Shown here one piece after another: positions 27,825 through 36,760 of a stretch of DNA of 64,000 nucleotides (its first letter is position 1; every line of letters begins with the position of its first letter). The notes under the pieces were generated by a model. The model was not told the DNA's origin. It was given only the letters and a program-made list of their open reading frames with translations, and searched no databases. The stretch comes from an uncultured Pseudomonadales bacterium. Lineage in GTDB: Bacteria > Pseudomonadota > Gammaproteobacteria > Pseudomonadales > Cellvibrionaceae. Position numbers and translations under genes: made by a program. The stretch lies in assembly GCA_947489425.1 (NCBI GenBank), contig CANLDL010000001.1, forward strand, positions 496,001 through 560,000. Reading direction: 5' to 3'.

Positions 27825-28985
27825 CTATATTTTAAGACCAGTGGCTTTAGCAACAAAATTTCCATGCCGGTCGATGGCCATCACCTCTACTTCAATACTA
27901 TTTGGGACAATACTTTTTGCAACACGCAAGGCTTGTTCGCACAAACCAGCTGCCAAATCGATTTGATGTTTTTGACAGTGCTGTAATGCCTCTATACTTG
28001 TATTGGAACTTTCTATTTTTTCACATAAGGCATTACTGGCCCCCAATTTTTTAGCACTCAAACTTAAATGATCAAAATCAATTGAGGACACACGGCTGTT
28101 TAAGTCCATGTGGCCTTGGGCAAGCTTACTAATTTTTCCAAAACCACCGCAAATAGATAACTTTTTAATCCCCATTAGGTTATTGCCATCTAGGCTCAAC
28201 ATTTTTAGGTGCTTCAAAACTGCTCCTGCAAAATCTCCCATTTCTATTAGTGCCATATCATCTAATTGATAATGCTGCTTAATAGCTGCTTCACTGCTAT
28301 TGCCTGTTGTTGCTGCAATATGAATACAGTTATTGGCGTTTGCCACATCAATACCTTGGTAGATAGAAGCAATCCAAGCAGCACAAGAAAAAGGCCTAAC
28401 AATACCTGTTGTACCTAAAATAGATAAACCACCCACAATACCTAAACGTGGATTCATGGTTTTTTGCGCGATGGCTTCGCCGTTTTCTATACCAATTGCT
28501 ACGGTAAAACCGCCTTGGTATAGGTATTTTTTAGCAATTTCTTCCAAATGTTCGACTATCATTTTACGTGGTATGGGATTTATTGCTGGCTCACCAACAT
28601 TTAGCAATAAGCCCTCTCTCGTTACTGTACCGACACCTTTTGCTGCTTTAAATGTAATACCTTGCTTAGCTGTTAGTTTACATTCAACAAAAACTGTAGA
28701 GCCATGAGTCACATCTGGATCGTCTCCTGCATCTTTTATCGTGCTTACACGAACTCCTTTGTCTATCGTTTGATAACTATTTATTGATAGCTCAACGGTT
28801 TTATTTTGCTTATTCCTAGCTTTACTATTTGGTAAAGTAATACTAACAACCGAGGGAGATTCTTCTCGTAGTAGGTGTAATGCGGCTGCGACAGAGCAGG
28901 CCGTCGCACAAGAGCCAGTCGTTAAGCCTGTTTTGAGCGCAGGTGGTTTTTTACCTTTTTCTGGATCGAGGCTTTCATTCCACAT
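27825..28985 (-). CDS. cbiD: CbiD, cobalt-precorrin-5B C1-methyltransferase
   Basis: A 386-residue enzyme that methylates C-1, the early-insertion-route counterpart of CobF. Motifs TGLTTGSCATACSVAAALHL at the N-terminus, DAGDDPDVTHGSTVFVE, GVGTVTREGLLLNVGEPAINP, and IVGGLSILGTTGIVRPFS are diagnostic. In several Pseudomonas-type clusters CbiD replaces CobF, as seems to be the case here. It overlaps cobB by 11 bp. Confidence 0.96.
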   Translation of the reverse strand: MWNESLDPEKGKKPPALKTGLTTGSCATACSVAAALHLLREESPSVVSITLPNSKARNKQNKTVELSINSYQTIDKGVRVSTIKDAGDDPDVTHGSTVFVECKLTAKQGITFKAAKGVGTVTREGLLLNVGEPAINPIPRKMIVEHLEEIAKKYLYQGGFTVAIGIENGEAIAQKTMNPRLGIVGGLSILGTTGIVRPFSCAAWIASIYQGIDVANANNCIHIAATTGNSSEAAIKQHYQLDDMALIEMGDFAGAVLKHLKMLSLDGNNLMGIKKLSICGGFGKISKLAQGHMDLNSRVSSIDFDHLSLSAKKLGASNALCEKIESSNTSIEALQHCQKHQIDLAAGLCEQALRVAKSIVPNSIEVEVMAIDRHGNFVAKATGLKI

Positions 28986-30330
28986 TTTTATTCAAGAACA
29001 GTTCAATAATAGCTTCTGAATTTGAAGGGAAAAATAAATGCAAATAAGTTGCCGTTAAATTTCTCTCTCGATAAATTGGCTCGCCTGGTGCAGGATGGCG
29101 CTGTCTTACACCAAAAGCAAGCGGCTCCATAACCAGGTCGCTGCGAGAGCGGTGATGTGCATGGCCACGTATATTTCCTTCCGGTAACGGTGCCGTTTGC
29201 ATACCCTGACAACCACGCTTACCTCGCATGGCACCCTCACCGTTTAACAAACCAGCCATGTTATAAGTGTTATTATCTAAATCTGTTAAGGTATTTAGTG
29301 TATAAAGAAAGCCGCCACATTCTGCTAAAATTACTTTATTTTGCTCAAAAAACTCTTTTATCGAACGTAACATTGCAGTATTTTTTGATAATGCTTGCGC
29401 ATGTAACTCAGGATAACCACCGGGTAACCAAGCAACATCAGCTTTAGGTACTGCTTGATCATTAATAGGTGAAAAGAAAACAAGTGTTGCCCCTAAGCTT
29501 TCTAAAAACCGCGTGTTAGCATCATAAATAAAACTAAAGGCATCGTCTCGTGCAATTGCAACGGTTAAACCAGCAAATGGTTCATCGATTATTTCTGGCT
29601 GCTTGCTTAAGCAATTACTTATTTCTGCTGGTAAAAATTCAACGGGTTTTACGCTCTCGATAAAGTCTGATGCACCTGTTTGTGCTAATAGGTCAGCGCC
29701 TTTTTCAAAACGTTCTTCTAACTCTTCTTTGACTTCACTTGCTTGTACAAGCCCCAAATGTCTCTCAGGTAGTGCTATTTCTTCTGAGCGTGCCACCGAA
29801 AATAAAAAAGACAAATCACTGGGTAGTGCTTGCTCAATAAGCTCACGATGCCTGCTGGAGCCACAATTATTGGCAATCAGACCAGCAAATTCAATATCGT
29901 CTCTAAATTTTGCTAAACCGGCAACAACTGCAGCAGCTGTTTGCGCCATGCCTTTTACATCCATAACCAGTGCAATGGGAATAGCAAAGCGCGCTGCCAA
30001 ATCCGCACTCGATGGCTCACCATCAAATAAACCCATAGCTCCTTCAATTAGGATGAGGTCGGCTGTTTTAGCAGCTTCGTAAAGTTGAGCTTGGCACCAT
30101 TGTTCACCTGCCATCCACATGTCTAGCGGAACAACATCTTGCTTTGATGCCTGCGCTAAAATTTGTGGGTCTAAGTAGTCTGGGCCTGTTTTAAAAATAC
30201 GTACTGTTTTTCCTTGCCTATGTAATAAGCGTGCCAAAGCAGCTGTTACTGTTGTTTTACCCTGCCCCGATGCCGGAGCCGATAAAAATAATGCCGGGCA
30301 CATCACACTATTTTTACTCTTCGCACTCAT
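28975..30330 (-). CDS. cobB: CobB, (hydrogeno)cobyrinic acid a,c-diamide synthase
   Basis: A 451-residue ATP/glutamine-dependent amidotransferase for the a and c acetates. N-domain: FLSAPASGQGKTTVTAALAR (P-loop), FKTGPDYLDPQIL, LIEGAMGLFDG; C-domain: WLPGGYPELHAQ and the nucleophile in ILAECGGFLYTL. A conserved HAHHRS-like segment near the end fits CobB. It abuts cobO (one-base overlap at 30330) and overlaps cbiD. Confidence 0.95.
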   Translation of the reverse strand: MSAKSKNSVMCPALFLSAPASGQGKTTVTAALARLLHRQGKTVRIFKTGPDYLDPQILAQASKQDVVPLDMWMAGEQWCQAQLYEAAKTADLILIEGAMGLFDGEPSSADLAARFAIPIALVMDVKGMAQTAAAVVAGLAKFRDDIEFAGLIANNCGSSRHRELIEQALPSDLSFLFSVARSEEIALPERHLGLVQASEVKEELEERFEKGADLLAQTGASDFIESVKPVEFLPAEISNCLSKQPEIIDEPFAGLTVAIARDDAFSFIYDANTRFLESLGATLVFFSPINDQAVPKADVAWLPGGYPELHAQALSKNTAMLRSIKEFFEQNKVILAECGGFLYTLNTLTDLDNNTYNMAGLLNGEGAMRGKRGCQGMQTAPLPEGNIRGHAHHRSRSDLVMEPLAFGVRQRHPAPGEPIYRERNLTATYLHLFFPSNSEAIIELFLNKNVE

Positions 30331-30926
30331 TAATATTCGATTCCTTTTTGTGCTTTAACTCCCAGACGAAAAGCATGACGCTCATCTTGCACAACAGATA
30401 TAGTATCGGCGATGTCTTGCAAGGGTACACTCATAGTACGGCCAGTGATCATCACATTTTGGAATTTTGGTCTCGCTTTTAATGCATCTACAACAGGTTC
30501 GACATCAAGATAGCCATATTTAAACATATAACTCATTTCATCAAAAACTAGCATATCGTAACTATCATCTTGTAAAAGCTTCTCGGCAACCCCCCACGCT
30601 TTTTTCGCGGCCGCAATATCTTGCTGCTTGTCTTGCGTCTCCCAAGTGAAGCCGTGACCCATAACATGCCAGTCCACCATAGGGTGGTCTTTAAAAAATT
30701 TATATTCACCGGTTTCACTACGGCCTTTAATAAATTGAATAACAGCGCATTTTTTACCATGTCCAATAGAGCGAGCCATGGTACCAAAGGCGGAACTACT
30801 TTTTCCTTTACCATTACCTTTTAAAAGGATGAGTACGCCACGCTCTTCTTTTGCATCGGCAATTTTTTTATCCATCACCGCTTTTTTAGCCAACATGCGG
30901 CTTTTGTGCTTATCTGTCTCTGTCAT
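30330..30926 (-). CDS. cobO: CobO, cob(I)yrinic acid a,c-diamide adenosyltransferase
   Basis: A 198-residue CobA/CobO-family corrinoid adenosyltransferase that transfers the 5'-deoxyadenosyl group from ATP to Co(I). The P-loop LLKGNGKGKSSSAFG, then KCAVIQFIKG, WGVAEKLLQDDSYDMLVFDE and MITGRTMSVPLQDIAD are typical. The ATG at 30926 gives the normal N-terminus MTETDKHKSRMLAKKA; the frame is open 43 codons further, but without conserved content. It sits between chlID and cobB. Confidence 0.95.
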   Translation of the reverse strand: MTETDKHKSRMLAKKAVMDKKIADAKEERGVLILLKGNGKGKSSSAFGTMARSIGHGKKCAVIQFIKGRSETGEYKFFKDHPMVDWHVMGHGFTWETQDKQQDIAAAKKAWGVAEKLLQDDSYDMLVFDEMSYMFKYGYLDVEPVVDALKARPKFQNVMITGRTMSVPLQDIADTISVVQDERHAFRLGVKAQKGIEY

Positions 30927-30966
30927 TTTTAATACGCTTTTTATACAAATTTTTAGATAAGAGTTT

Positions 30967-32823
30967 TTAGGCAAATAAATGAATATAGTCAGCACACAAA
31001 GTTTGTGCGATTGCCTTGCCTTTACCTCTTTTAACGCCTGCTTGTTCTGTATCAATTACTAACACTTCACCAAGTAGTTTTTTATCGGCAAAATTTTGTG
31101 TTGTTCGACCATCAGTAATTAAATAGGTTTTAATTACTAATTCAGGTGATTGGCGATAATATTTTTTCTGAAGTTGCAATGCGCTATCGAGTGCATCGCA
31201 TAATGGAGTTCCTCCACCCGCTGTAATAGTATCTAGCCATGCACGTAAATTTTTAGGCGATTTTGCTTGCGGTAATAGTGTTTTTACTTGCTGGTTGCCA
31301 AATCCTAAAATACTAATTTGTTCGCGCCTAAGATAGGCTTCCTTTGCAATAGCAAGTACTGATGCTTTTGCATGAGCAAGTAATTTATTTTGTAACGTAG
31401 AAGCTGATGTATCGAGTAACACCAGATGCAAAACAGGCTGCCCTACTTTTGTGCGGCGATAACATAGTTGCTTTAATGGCCACTGCCCTAAATTTACAAG
31501 TAGACTCTTAAACCAATCAACTGAACGGTTATTTACACTACCAAGCCTTCCCTTACTCGCTAGTGTTTTTGTTAGCACTGATTTTTTAAAGCTTGTTTTT
31601 GCCAAAACTTGAGAAGCTAGTGTTTTATTAGCAAGATAATTTGCACCCTTATTGGTCGAATACTTTTTTAAGTGCTGTTCCAGTACCGGTGACATATCAG
31701 AGCTTAGCTGTTGCTGGCCCTGCATTTGCCCCCAATCACCTTGAGCACTCTCTTGTTGTGTATTCATATCAGTATTGGTATCGGCATCGGTATCAAAGTA
31801 ATTTTGCTTACTTTTATCTTCGCTAGGTTGGGAATAAGAACTTGATGGTCGCTTAAAAGGATGTTGATCAGGCTTTTTTTGGTTCTCGGAAGCTTTTGAT
31901 GAATGATTCGGCGGAGTAGTAGACGAACTATCAAATGAAGAATGCTTGCGGTGAGCTAATACTAAGTCTTCAACGGCATCAATATCACTTAATGTTACCT
32001 GTAACTCTTTCTCAACTCCTTGCCTTGTGTGGTTTGCCTGCCAAGCAGCATGGGCAAGCGCAGCGCGATACCAAACAATATCTGCGCGTAAGCCTTCTAC
32101 ATTAGCTTGTTGGCACCGCTCAGCAATAACTAGCCTTAACTCATCACTACAATTTATTGCGGGCAAAATATTTTTAGCATTTAAAATTTGGGAACATAAT
32201 TCAGCTTGCTCAGTTTTATAATTCTCAACAAATACTTGTGGATCAGCATCAAAGGCTTCTCGGCGCTTAACGATAGCAATGCGCTCTTCGAGGCTATATT
32301 CATTATTCAATACAACAGAAAAACCAAAGCGATCGTGCAGCTGAGGTCTTAATTCACCCTCATCAGGGTTCATACTACCTAGTAGTAAAAATCGTGCTGG
32401 ATGGCTATGGCTAATACCGTCGCGCTCGATAACATTCGTACCGCTGGCCGATACATCTAACAATAGATCGACTAAGTTATCTTGCAAGAGATTAACTTCA
32501 TCAACATAGAGTACCCCGCGATGGGCCTTTGCTAATAAGCCTTCCTGAAAAGCGACATTTTGCTCTTTTAAAATATCTTGTAGATTAAGTGTACCGACTA
32601 GCATCTCTTCTGTCGCCCCTAAAGGAAGCGTCACAAAAGGTGATATCCCGCAATCACTACTCATAGGGTTTATATCTGCCAAACTACGGGCTAATGTCGA
32701 TTTTGCCGAACCTCTTGGGCCACTCACCAATACTCCACCAACAGCGGGATTGATCGTTGACAAAATAAGAGCCAACTTAAATACAGGCTGCCCAACAATA
32801 GCGGTAAAAGGAAAGTTAAGCAT
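30967..32823 (-). CDS. ChlI-ChlD fusion, AAA+/VWA cobaltochelatase subunit
   Basis: A 618-residue protein with an N-terminal ChlI-like AAA+ ATPase (VSGPRGSAKSTLARSLA; Walker B GVLYVDEVNLLQDNLVD; sensor GSMNPDEGELRPQLHDRF), a Ser/Gln-rich low-complexity linker (~residues 295-385), and a C-terminal von Willebrand A domain with a MIDAS-like LLDTSASTLQ. This is the magnesium-chelatase-like subunit pair that replaces CobS/CobT as the motor of CobN in pseudomonads. I choose the ATG at 32823 before NFPFTAIVGQPVFK. It is the first large gene downstream of the cobalamin riboswitch. Confidence 0.92.
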   Translation of the reverse strand: MLNFPFTAIVGQPVFKLALILSTINPAVGGVLVSGPRGSAKSTLARSLADINPMSSDCGISPFVTLPLGATEEMLVGTLNLQDILKEQNVAFQEGLLAKAHRGVLYVDEVNLLQDNLVDLLLDVSASGTNVIERDGISHSHPARFLLLGSMNPDEGELRPQLHDRFGFSVVLNNEYSLEERIAIVKRREAFDADPQVFVENYKTEQAELCSQILNAKNILPAINCSDELRLVIAERCQQANVEGLRADIVWYRAALAHAAWQANHTRQGVEKELQVTLSDIDAVEDLVLAHRKHSSFDSSSTTPPNHSSKASENQKKPDQHPFKRPSSSYSQPSEDKSKQNYFDTDADTNTDMNTQQESAQGDWGQMQGQQQLSSDMSPVLEQHLKKYSTNKGANYLANKTLASQVLAKTSFKKSVLTKTLASKGRLGSVNNRSVDWFKSLLVNLGQWPLKQLCYRRTKVGQPVLHLVLLDTSASTLQNKLLAHAKASVLAIAKEAYLRREQISILGFGNQQVKTLLPQAKSPKNLRAWLDTITAGGGTPLCDALDSALQLQKKYYRQSPELVIKTYLITDGRTTQNFADKKLLGEVLVIDTEQAGVKRGKGKAIAQTLCADYIHLFA

Positions 32824-32932
32824 TGGTATCACTTCGGTTGACCTGAACACCTTCAAACAGGTATGCATTTAATACCGCTGTAGTAGCTAGATCTACGAGT
32901 AAAAGACGGGTAGTAATTCGTTGAAATATCAT
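32816..32932 (-). CDS. Candidate small ORF translationally coupled to chlID (38 aa)
   Basis: An ATG at 32932 opens a 38-codon frame whose stop overlaps the chlID start (AATGCTTAA). The product would have a short hydrophobic segment (LLLVDLATTAVLNAYLF) followed by a polar tail. There is only a weak Shine-Dalgarno. I do not recognise it. Position and overlap suggest coupling, but a frame this short can be open by chance. Confidence 0.3.
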   Translation of the reverse strand: MIFQRITTRLLLVDLATTAVLNAYLFEGVQVNRSDTNA

Positions 32933-33035
32933 ATTTTTATCAATTCTTTTATGTATTAAATACCTATTAATAATGGTTTATAAGATTCCAAAACCACTAT
33001 ATAAAAATAGGTAAATGCTCTAAATTTAAAACAAT

Positions 33036-33143
33036 TTAAGTGTTAACTGCTTGAGCGGCAAAAAGAGAATCAGTGATAAGAGAATGCCAATGTGTGACGT
33101 GAGCCACAGGCTGCAAACCTGAGATTTGTAAACTTGATAACAT
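33036..33143 (-). CDS. Candidate 35-aa small protein directly under the cobalamin riboswitch
   Basis: An ATG at 33143 has a good Shine-Dalgarno (AGAGGA, 8 nt upstream) and lies ~50 nt after the riboswitch core. The product has 35 residues with a histidine-rich centre, HVTHWHSLITDSLF. The frame is open further upstream into the riboswitch, but the RBS decides this start. As the first possible coding region after the aptamer, its translation could be what the switch controls; it might be a leader peptide or a small metal-binding protein. It does not look like CbtB. Function unknown. Confidence 0.45.
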   Translation of the reverse strand: MLSSLQISGLQPVAHVTHWHSLITDSLFAAQAVNT

Positions 33144-33193
33144 AGTAAGATCCTCTAATGCACCCACCGTACATGTATGGTTTATGAACGAAC

Positions 33194-33375
33194 ATAGGCC
33201 GGTCTTCGGGCTAAAAGGAGGAGCTTGCACTCCTGACTTGTATCATTTGGAGCATTGGATAGTGCGTTTAATACTCTGTTTATACTACAAGCTTACTCTT
33301 TGATACCGATGCGGGGGCAGCGATGGGATTTAGTACCATACTTCCCGATTATTCCTGACCAGCTATAAGCACAAA
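33194..33375 (-). promoter_or_regulatory. Cobalamin (AdoCbl) riboswitch
   Basis: On the minus strand the conserved core is clear: AATAATCGGGAAGTATGGTA, then AAATCCCATCGCTGCCCCCGC followed by ATCGGTA, matching the B12-box. About 90 nt further the closing element AGCCCGAAGACCGGCCTA is the typical 3' part of the aptamer. It precedes chlID-cobO-cobB-cbiD-cobK-cobH-cobL-cobI-cbiG-cobJ-cobM and should repress this whole run when cobalamin is sufficient. End coordinates are approximate. Confidence 0.93.
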
Positions 33376-33722
33376 AAACGTACTAAATAAGGCTAGTACT
33401 GGACACCTAAGAACGGACGCTAGCTTAACAGTAATTAGCCTCCGAGAAAACAAACCTAGCTCGCCTCCGCTCTCCCTTAGGCAGAGAAAGCTCATTGACC
33501 ACTACCCATTAAGAGTAAGAAGGGTAATAAAGACATTGCTCCCTTAGTAGCTAGGGAGGTCAAACTTAACTCACTGCTGACAATGCTAACTCATACTCAT
33601 GACTATCTACTTTACCTTTATTATTTGAGACTTCGTCATCTTGTGAGTAAAACTTGGAGGTAACGTTACATAAAATACCGTTTCCATAATCTTGCTGCAT
33701 GAAAAATAATGGATAAAAGCAC
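33376..33722. other. Intergenic region upstream of the riboswitch
   Basis: About 350 bp between the riboswitch and the convergent-in-order thrE-like gene. It must contain the leftward promoter for the cob run. A stem with a single bulge, CTCCCTTAG/CTAGGGAG, lies at ~33540-33560 without a T-run on either strand. An 82-codon frame at 33566-33814 overlaps the next gene's 3' end and has no family resemblance; I do not call it. Confidence 0.45.
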
Positions 33723-34883
33723 TTAACCACCCTGCTTAGGTGAGTAAATAGAATAAGCCGTGATTTGCCCAGCAACAATGGCCGAAAATATAAATAGTGC
33801 CGAGAGGCCAACACTTGGAATTTGCATCAGCGTCTCGTCAAAAAGCGATTGCGTCGCACCCATTAACACCCTGCTACCGGGCACCAATATAATAATACCG
33901 TGAACAATATATATGGCACCTGTCAGCTTCAAAATATTACCCAACCACGTGCCATAAAATGTAATGCAAATAGTCGTTATCCATGTTCCTACAATCCAGC
34001 CTGCACCAACATCTAATAATATAGGCCCCCACATACCCAATATAACAATGGGAAACGCATAAATAATATCAATAAAGCGGGCATTTAAAATAAAGCCCAA
34101 AGAGAGAGACAGCAAAGGTAGAGCAACAAATGAAAGCCACAAAGGTATTTCATTAACATTAACTACCGAATCAGCATGTCCCCATATTGCTTGACCAACA
34201 CTCAGTCCAATCATAATGCCGATAAAAAGTTTAATAAAAGTAAAGAGAGACGAGACAAATAAACTAGTCCCTGATACCAAATCGTTAAACGCTAAACACT
34301 CTAAGGAATTAGCAATAGACAGGCCCGGTACGAATAAAATAATTGCAGCAATACAAACACCCCAGATAGGCAAGTCTATACCCATACTTACAATAAAAGA
34401 TACCGTTAAAGCAACAATAAAAGCACTAAAAAATTCAACGAGAATGATACGTTCTTTTTTGCAAAGCAACTGACAACACCATACTAAAAACCCCAAAAAA
34501 CAAGACATGATTACTGCATTAACTGTACTTCCAATTAAAATTAAAAATGAAGGTGGAATCAATATATTTGCAAACATAATTAACCACTGAGAATAGTTTG
34601 CAATACCATTCTCTGTACTAGTGGCACTATTATTAATGCGGTTAATTGTATTAGCTAGCAATCCTAAATTAATCGATGTAGGCTTTACTCGCTTAATAAA
34701 AATAGAGTTATTATCATCAGGGAATTGATAATTAATAGATGTGGGAGTCGCCTGAACAACCACACTCAGCCCTCTCTCGCTGGCGTACTGTTCAACGTAT
34801 TTTTCAAGTTTATAGGGCGCACATCCACTTTGATGCAGGGCCCCACCAATATTAATTATGCCTTGAGTTTCAGTACAAGCCAT
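33723..34883 (-). CDS. ThrE-family threonine/serine exporter
   Basis: A 386-residue membrane protein with both ThrE halves in one chain. The N-terminal soluble part (to ~residue 95) opens with GIINIGGALHQSGCAPYKLEKYV, typical of ThrE_1. Some ten membrane segments follow, with IILFVPGLSIANSLECLAFND (the conserved PG motif of ThrE_1) and a second PG in IIILVPGSRVLMGA from ThrE_2. Corynebacterial ThrE exports threonine and serine; substrates here are not determined. It is followed 11 bp upstream by the VOC gene, suggesting a two-gene unit. Confidence 0.88.
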   Translation of the reverse strand: MACTETQGIINIGGALHQSGCAPYKLEKYVEQYASERGLSVVVQATPTSINYQFPDDNNSIFIKRVKPTSINLGLLANTINRINNSATSTENGIANYSQWLIMFANILIPPSFLILIGSTVNAVIMSCFLGFLVWCCQLLCKKERIILVEFFSAFIVALTVSFIVSMGIDLPIWGVCIAAIILFVPGLSIANSLECLAFNDLVSGTSLFVSSLFTFIKLFIGIMIGLSVGQAIWGHADSVVNVNEIPLWLSFVALPLLSLSLGFILNARFIDIIYAFPIVILGMWGPILLDVGAGWIVGTWITTICITFYGTWLGNILKLTGAIYIVHGIIILVPGSRVLMGATQSLFDETLMQIPSVGLSALFIFSAIVAGQITAYSIYSPKQGG

Positions 34884-34894
34884 TTAATCTCCTT

Positions 34895-35275
34895 TTATTT
34901 TCTTGGCAAATAAAACACGTGGAGTTTATTACCATCTAAATCACGAATATAAGCACCATAATAATTGTCAGCATAGTCGCGTGGCCCAGGCTGCCCTTCA
35001 TCTTTACCTCCTGCATTGAGTGCAACACTATGAAACTTATTTACAATATCAGGGGATTGCGCACGCAGCATCACCTGAGAGCCATTACCAAAATTTGCGG
35101 GTTTTTTATTGTAGGGGAGCAACACCCAAAAACTTGGATCCTGATCTAAAACACCATAACCAATTTCAATATCATTCTCTATTAATCGAACCATGCCTAA
35201 CGTAGCTAGGAGATGGTCATAAAACACTCTAGCCTTTATAAGATCATTTGTTCCTAAGCATATTGCTGCAAGCAT
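34895..35275 (-). CDS. VOC-family (glyoxalase/bleomycin resistance-like) protein
   Basis: A 126-residue protein with one vicinal-oxygen-chelate domain. LGTNDLIKARVFYDHLL is the first beta-alpha unit, and YYGAYIRDLDGNKLHVFYL is the C-terminal strand with the usual D-x-D/P-x-G-N turn. Members of this subgroup are often annotated lactoylglutathione-lyase-like, but metal ligands cannot be fully assigned and the substrate is open. It is upstream of the thrE-like gene and probably cotranscribed with it. Confidence 0.85.
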   Translation of the reverse strand: MLAAICLGTNDLIKARVFYDHLLATLGMVRLIENDIEIGYGVLDQDPSFWVLLPYNKKPANFGNGSQVMLRAQSPDIVNKFHSVALNAGGKDEGQPGPRDYADNYYGAYIRDLDGNKLHVFYLPRK

Positions 35276-35656
35276 TAGTCATCCCTTCTCTATATGAATA
35301 TATTGATAGCTATTATTTGTATTTCTATTAAAGTATAAAATTATTGTCAGCTTATTACATGAACTTACTTATGCCCAATTTTATGCGTAATCAGCAGTAG
35401 ATAGTAATCGCGAAAAAGGTTTATCACAACCGTATTAATATCTCGCTGCCCTCCCTTATAAAGCTAGCGAATCGAGCGCCCCAAAAAACACACAGGATTA
35501 TTTACTCGGCTATTACTCTAACAACAGCGATATAGTAAGCATGGTAAGAGCAGCAAGCTTTAACTAAATAATGTATTTAGCTCATTGCACTTGAAATATC
35601 ATTGGACTCTATGTAAAGATTTATCTGCATAAACAATAATAAATATAAGGTGTGTC
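35276..35656. other. Intergenic region, divergent promoters
   Basis: About 380 bp between the leftward VOC gene and the rightward MDR gene. I find no coding frame, RNA structure or repeat in it beyond AT-rich sequence; the two divergent promoters should be here. TAAGGTGTGTC precedes the MDR start. Confidence 0.4.
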
Positions 35657-36739
35657 ATGTCTCTACCCGATAAGATGAATGCTGTTTTCTTAACTGGCCA
35701 TGGTGGCTTTGAAAATCTGGAGTATACTAGTGAAGCACCTCTCCCTTCCCCATCGCCTGATGAGGTTCTGATTAAAGTGCTTGCCGCAGGCATGAATACC
35801 ATCGATATCAATACACGTACAGGCCAATATTCTAAAGAAACAGAGGTCGATACACATAATAGTAGCGGTGAAGATATCACCGAAAACGATGGAGAGTCGA
35901 CTAGCACACTAATTTCATTCCCTATTATTCAGGGTGTCGATTGCTGCGGTCTCATTGTTGGCGTAGGTGAGAATATCGATAAAGCCAGAATTGGCGAGCG
36001 CGTACTTGTGCGCAGTATGCTGCCAAATTCTACCAATTGCGAACCCTATCAATGCACAACCCTAGGTTTAAAGCGCAATGGTGCTTTTGCCCAATACACC
36101 ACAGCACATGCAAAAGATACCTATGCTGTGAATTGTGATTGGGGCAATGCAGAGTTAGCTTCTACGCCTTGCTCTTACTCCAGCGCTGAAAGTATGCTAC
36201 AGCGCGCCTCTGTAGGTGAGGAGACCGTACTTATTAACGGTGGAGCCAGAGGTATTGGTTGCGCGACCATCCAATTATGTAAACGCCGCGGGGCGCATGT
36301 TATTGCTATAGCCAACAAAGACAAGCTTTCTAGTGTGGCCGGAATTGGTGCTGACGAGGTGATAGAACACGGGGCAGATCTTATATCTATGATTGGAGAA
36401 AATTCCGTAGATGTCGTTATCGATGTGATCCCAGATGATCAACTAGCTAGCCTGCTCAAAGTCTTAAAGCATGATGGCCGCTACGTGAGTACAAGCCCCA
36501 TTGCTAATCTAGCCGATGAGACCCATACACCTATCTTACATCTGAAAGATTTAAAGTTTTTTGATGGGACTAACCAAGAGGCAACTGCCTTTGAAAATCT
36601 CATTTCCTATATTGAGACTGGGGAAATAAAACCTCTGGTTGCTAAAAGTTATGCACTACGTGATATTGTTGCTGCACAGCAAGATTTTCTTGACAAAAAG
36701 TACGTAGGTAAGCTGGTAATAGTACCTTCCCACGACTGA
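35657..36739 (+). CDS. Zinc-type/MDR alcohol dehydrogenase-quinone reductase family protein
   Basis: A 360-residue medium-chain dehydrogenase/reductase. It has an N-terminal GroES-like domain (EVLIKVLAAGMNTIDINTRTG; GVDCCGLIVGVGENI; GERVLV) and a nucleotide-binding domain with VLINGGARGIGCATIQLCKRRG. The structural zinc cysteines are not evident, so a quinone-reductase/enoyl-reductase subtype is likely. An insertion of ~20 acidic/polar residues at ~60-80 (ETEVDTHNSSGEDITEND) is unusual. Reaction and substrate unknown. It is 21 bp upstream of the glycosylase gene and probably cotranscribed. Confidence 0.85.
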   Translation: MSLPDKMNAVFLTGHGGFENLEYTSEAPLPSPSPDEVLIKVLAAGMNTIDINTRTGQYSKETEVDTHNSSGEDITENDGESTSTLISFPIIQGVDCCGLIVGVGENIDKARIGERVLVRSMLPNSTNCEPYQCTTLGLKRNGAFAQYTTAHAKDTYAVNCDWGNAELASTPCSYSSAESMLQRASVGEETVLINGGARGIGCATIQLCKRRGAHVIAIANKDKLSSVAGIGADEVIEHGADLISMIGENSVDVVIDVIPDDQLASLLKVLKHDGRYVSTSPIANLADETHTPILHLKDLKFFDGTNQEATAFENLISYIETGEIKPLVAKSYALRDIVAAQQDFLDKKYVGKLVIVPSHD

Positions 36740-36760
36740 ATACAAGGCAACACTTTATTA

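Noticed and set aside
33036..33143. Small ORF under the riboswitch as CbtB (cobalt transporter subunit)
   Set aside because: No membrane helix and no C-terminal His motif of CbtB; only a short His-rich stretch.
33538..33562. CTCCCTTAG...CTAGGGAG hairpin as a terminator
   Set aside because: A bulged stem without a T-run on either strand.
33566..33814. 82-codon minus-strand frame downstream of the ThrE-like gene
   Set aside because: It overlaps the thrE-like 3' end, has no Shine-Dalgarno and resembles no family.
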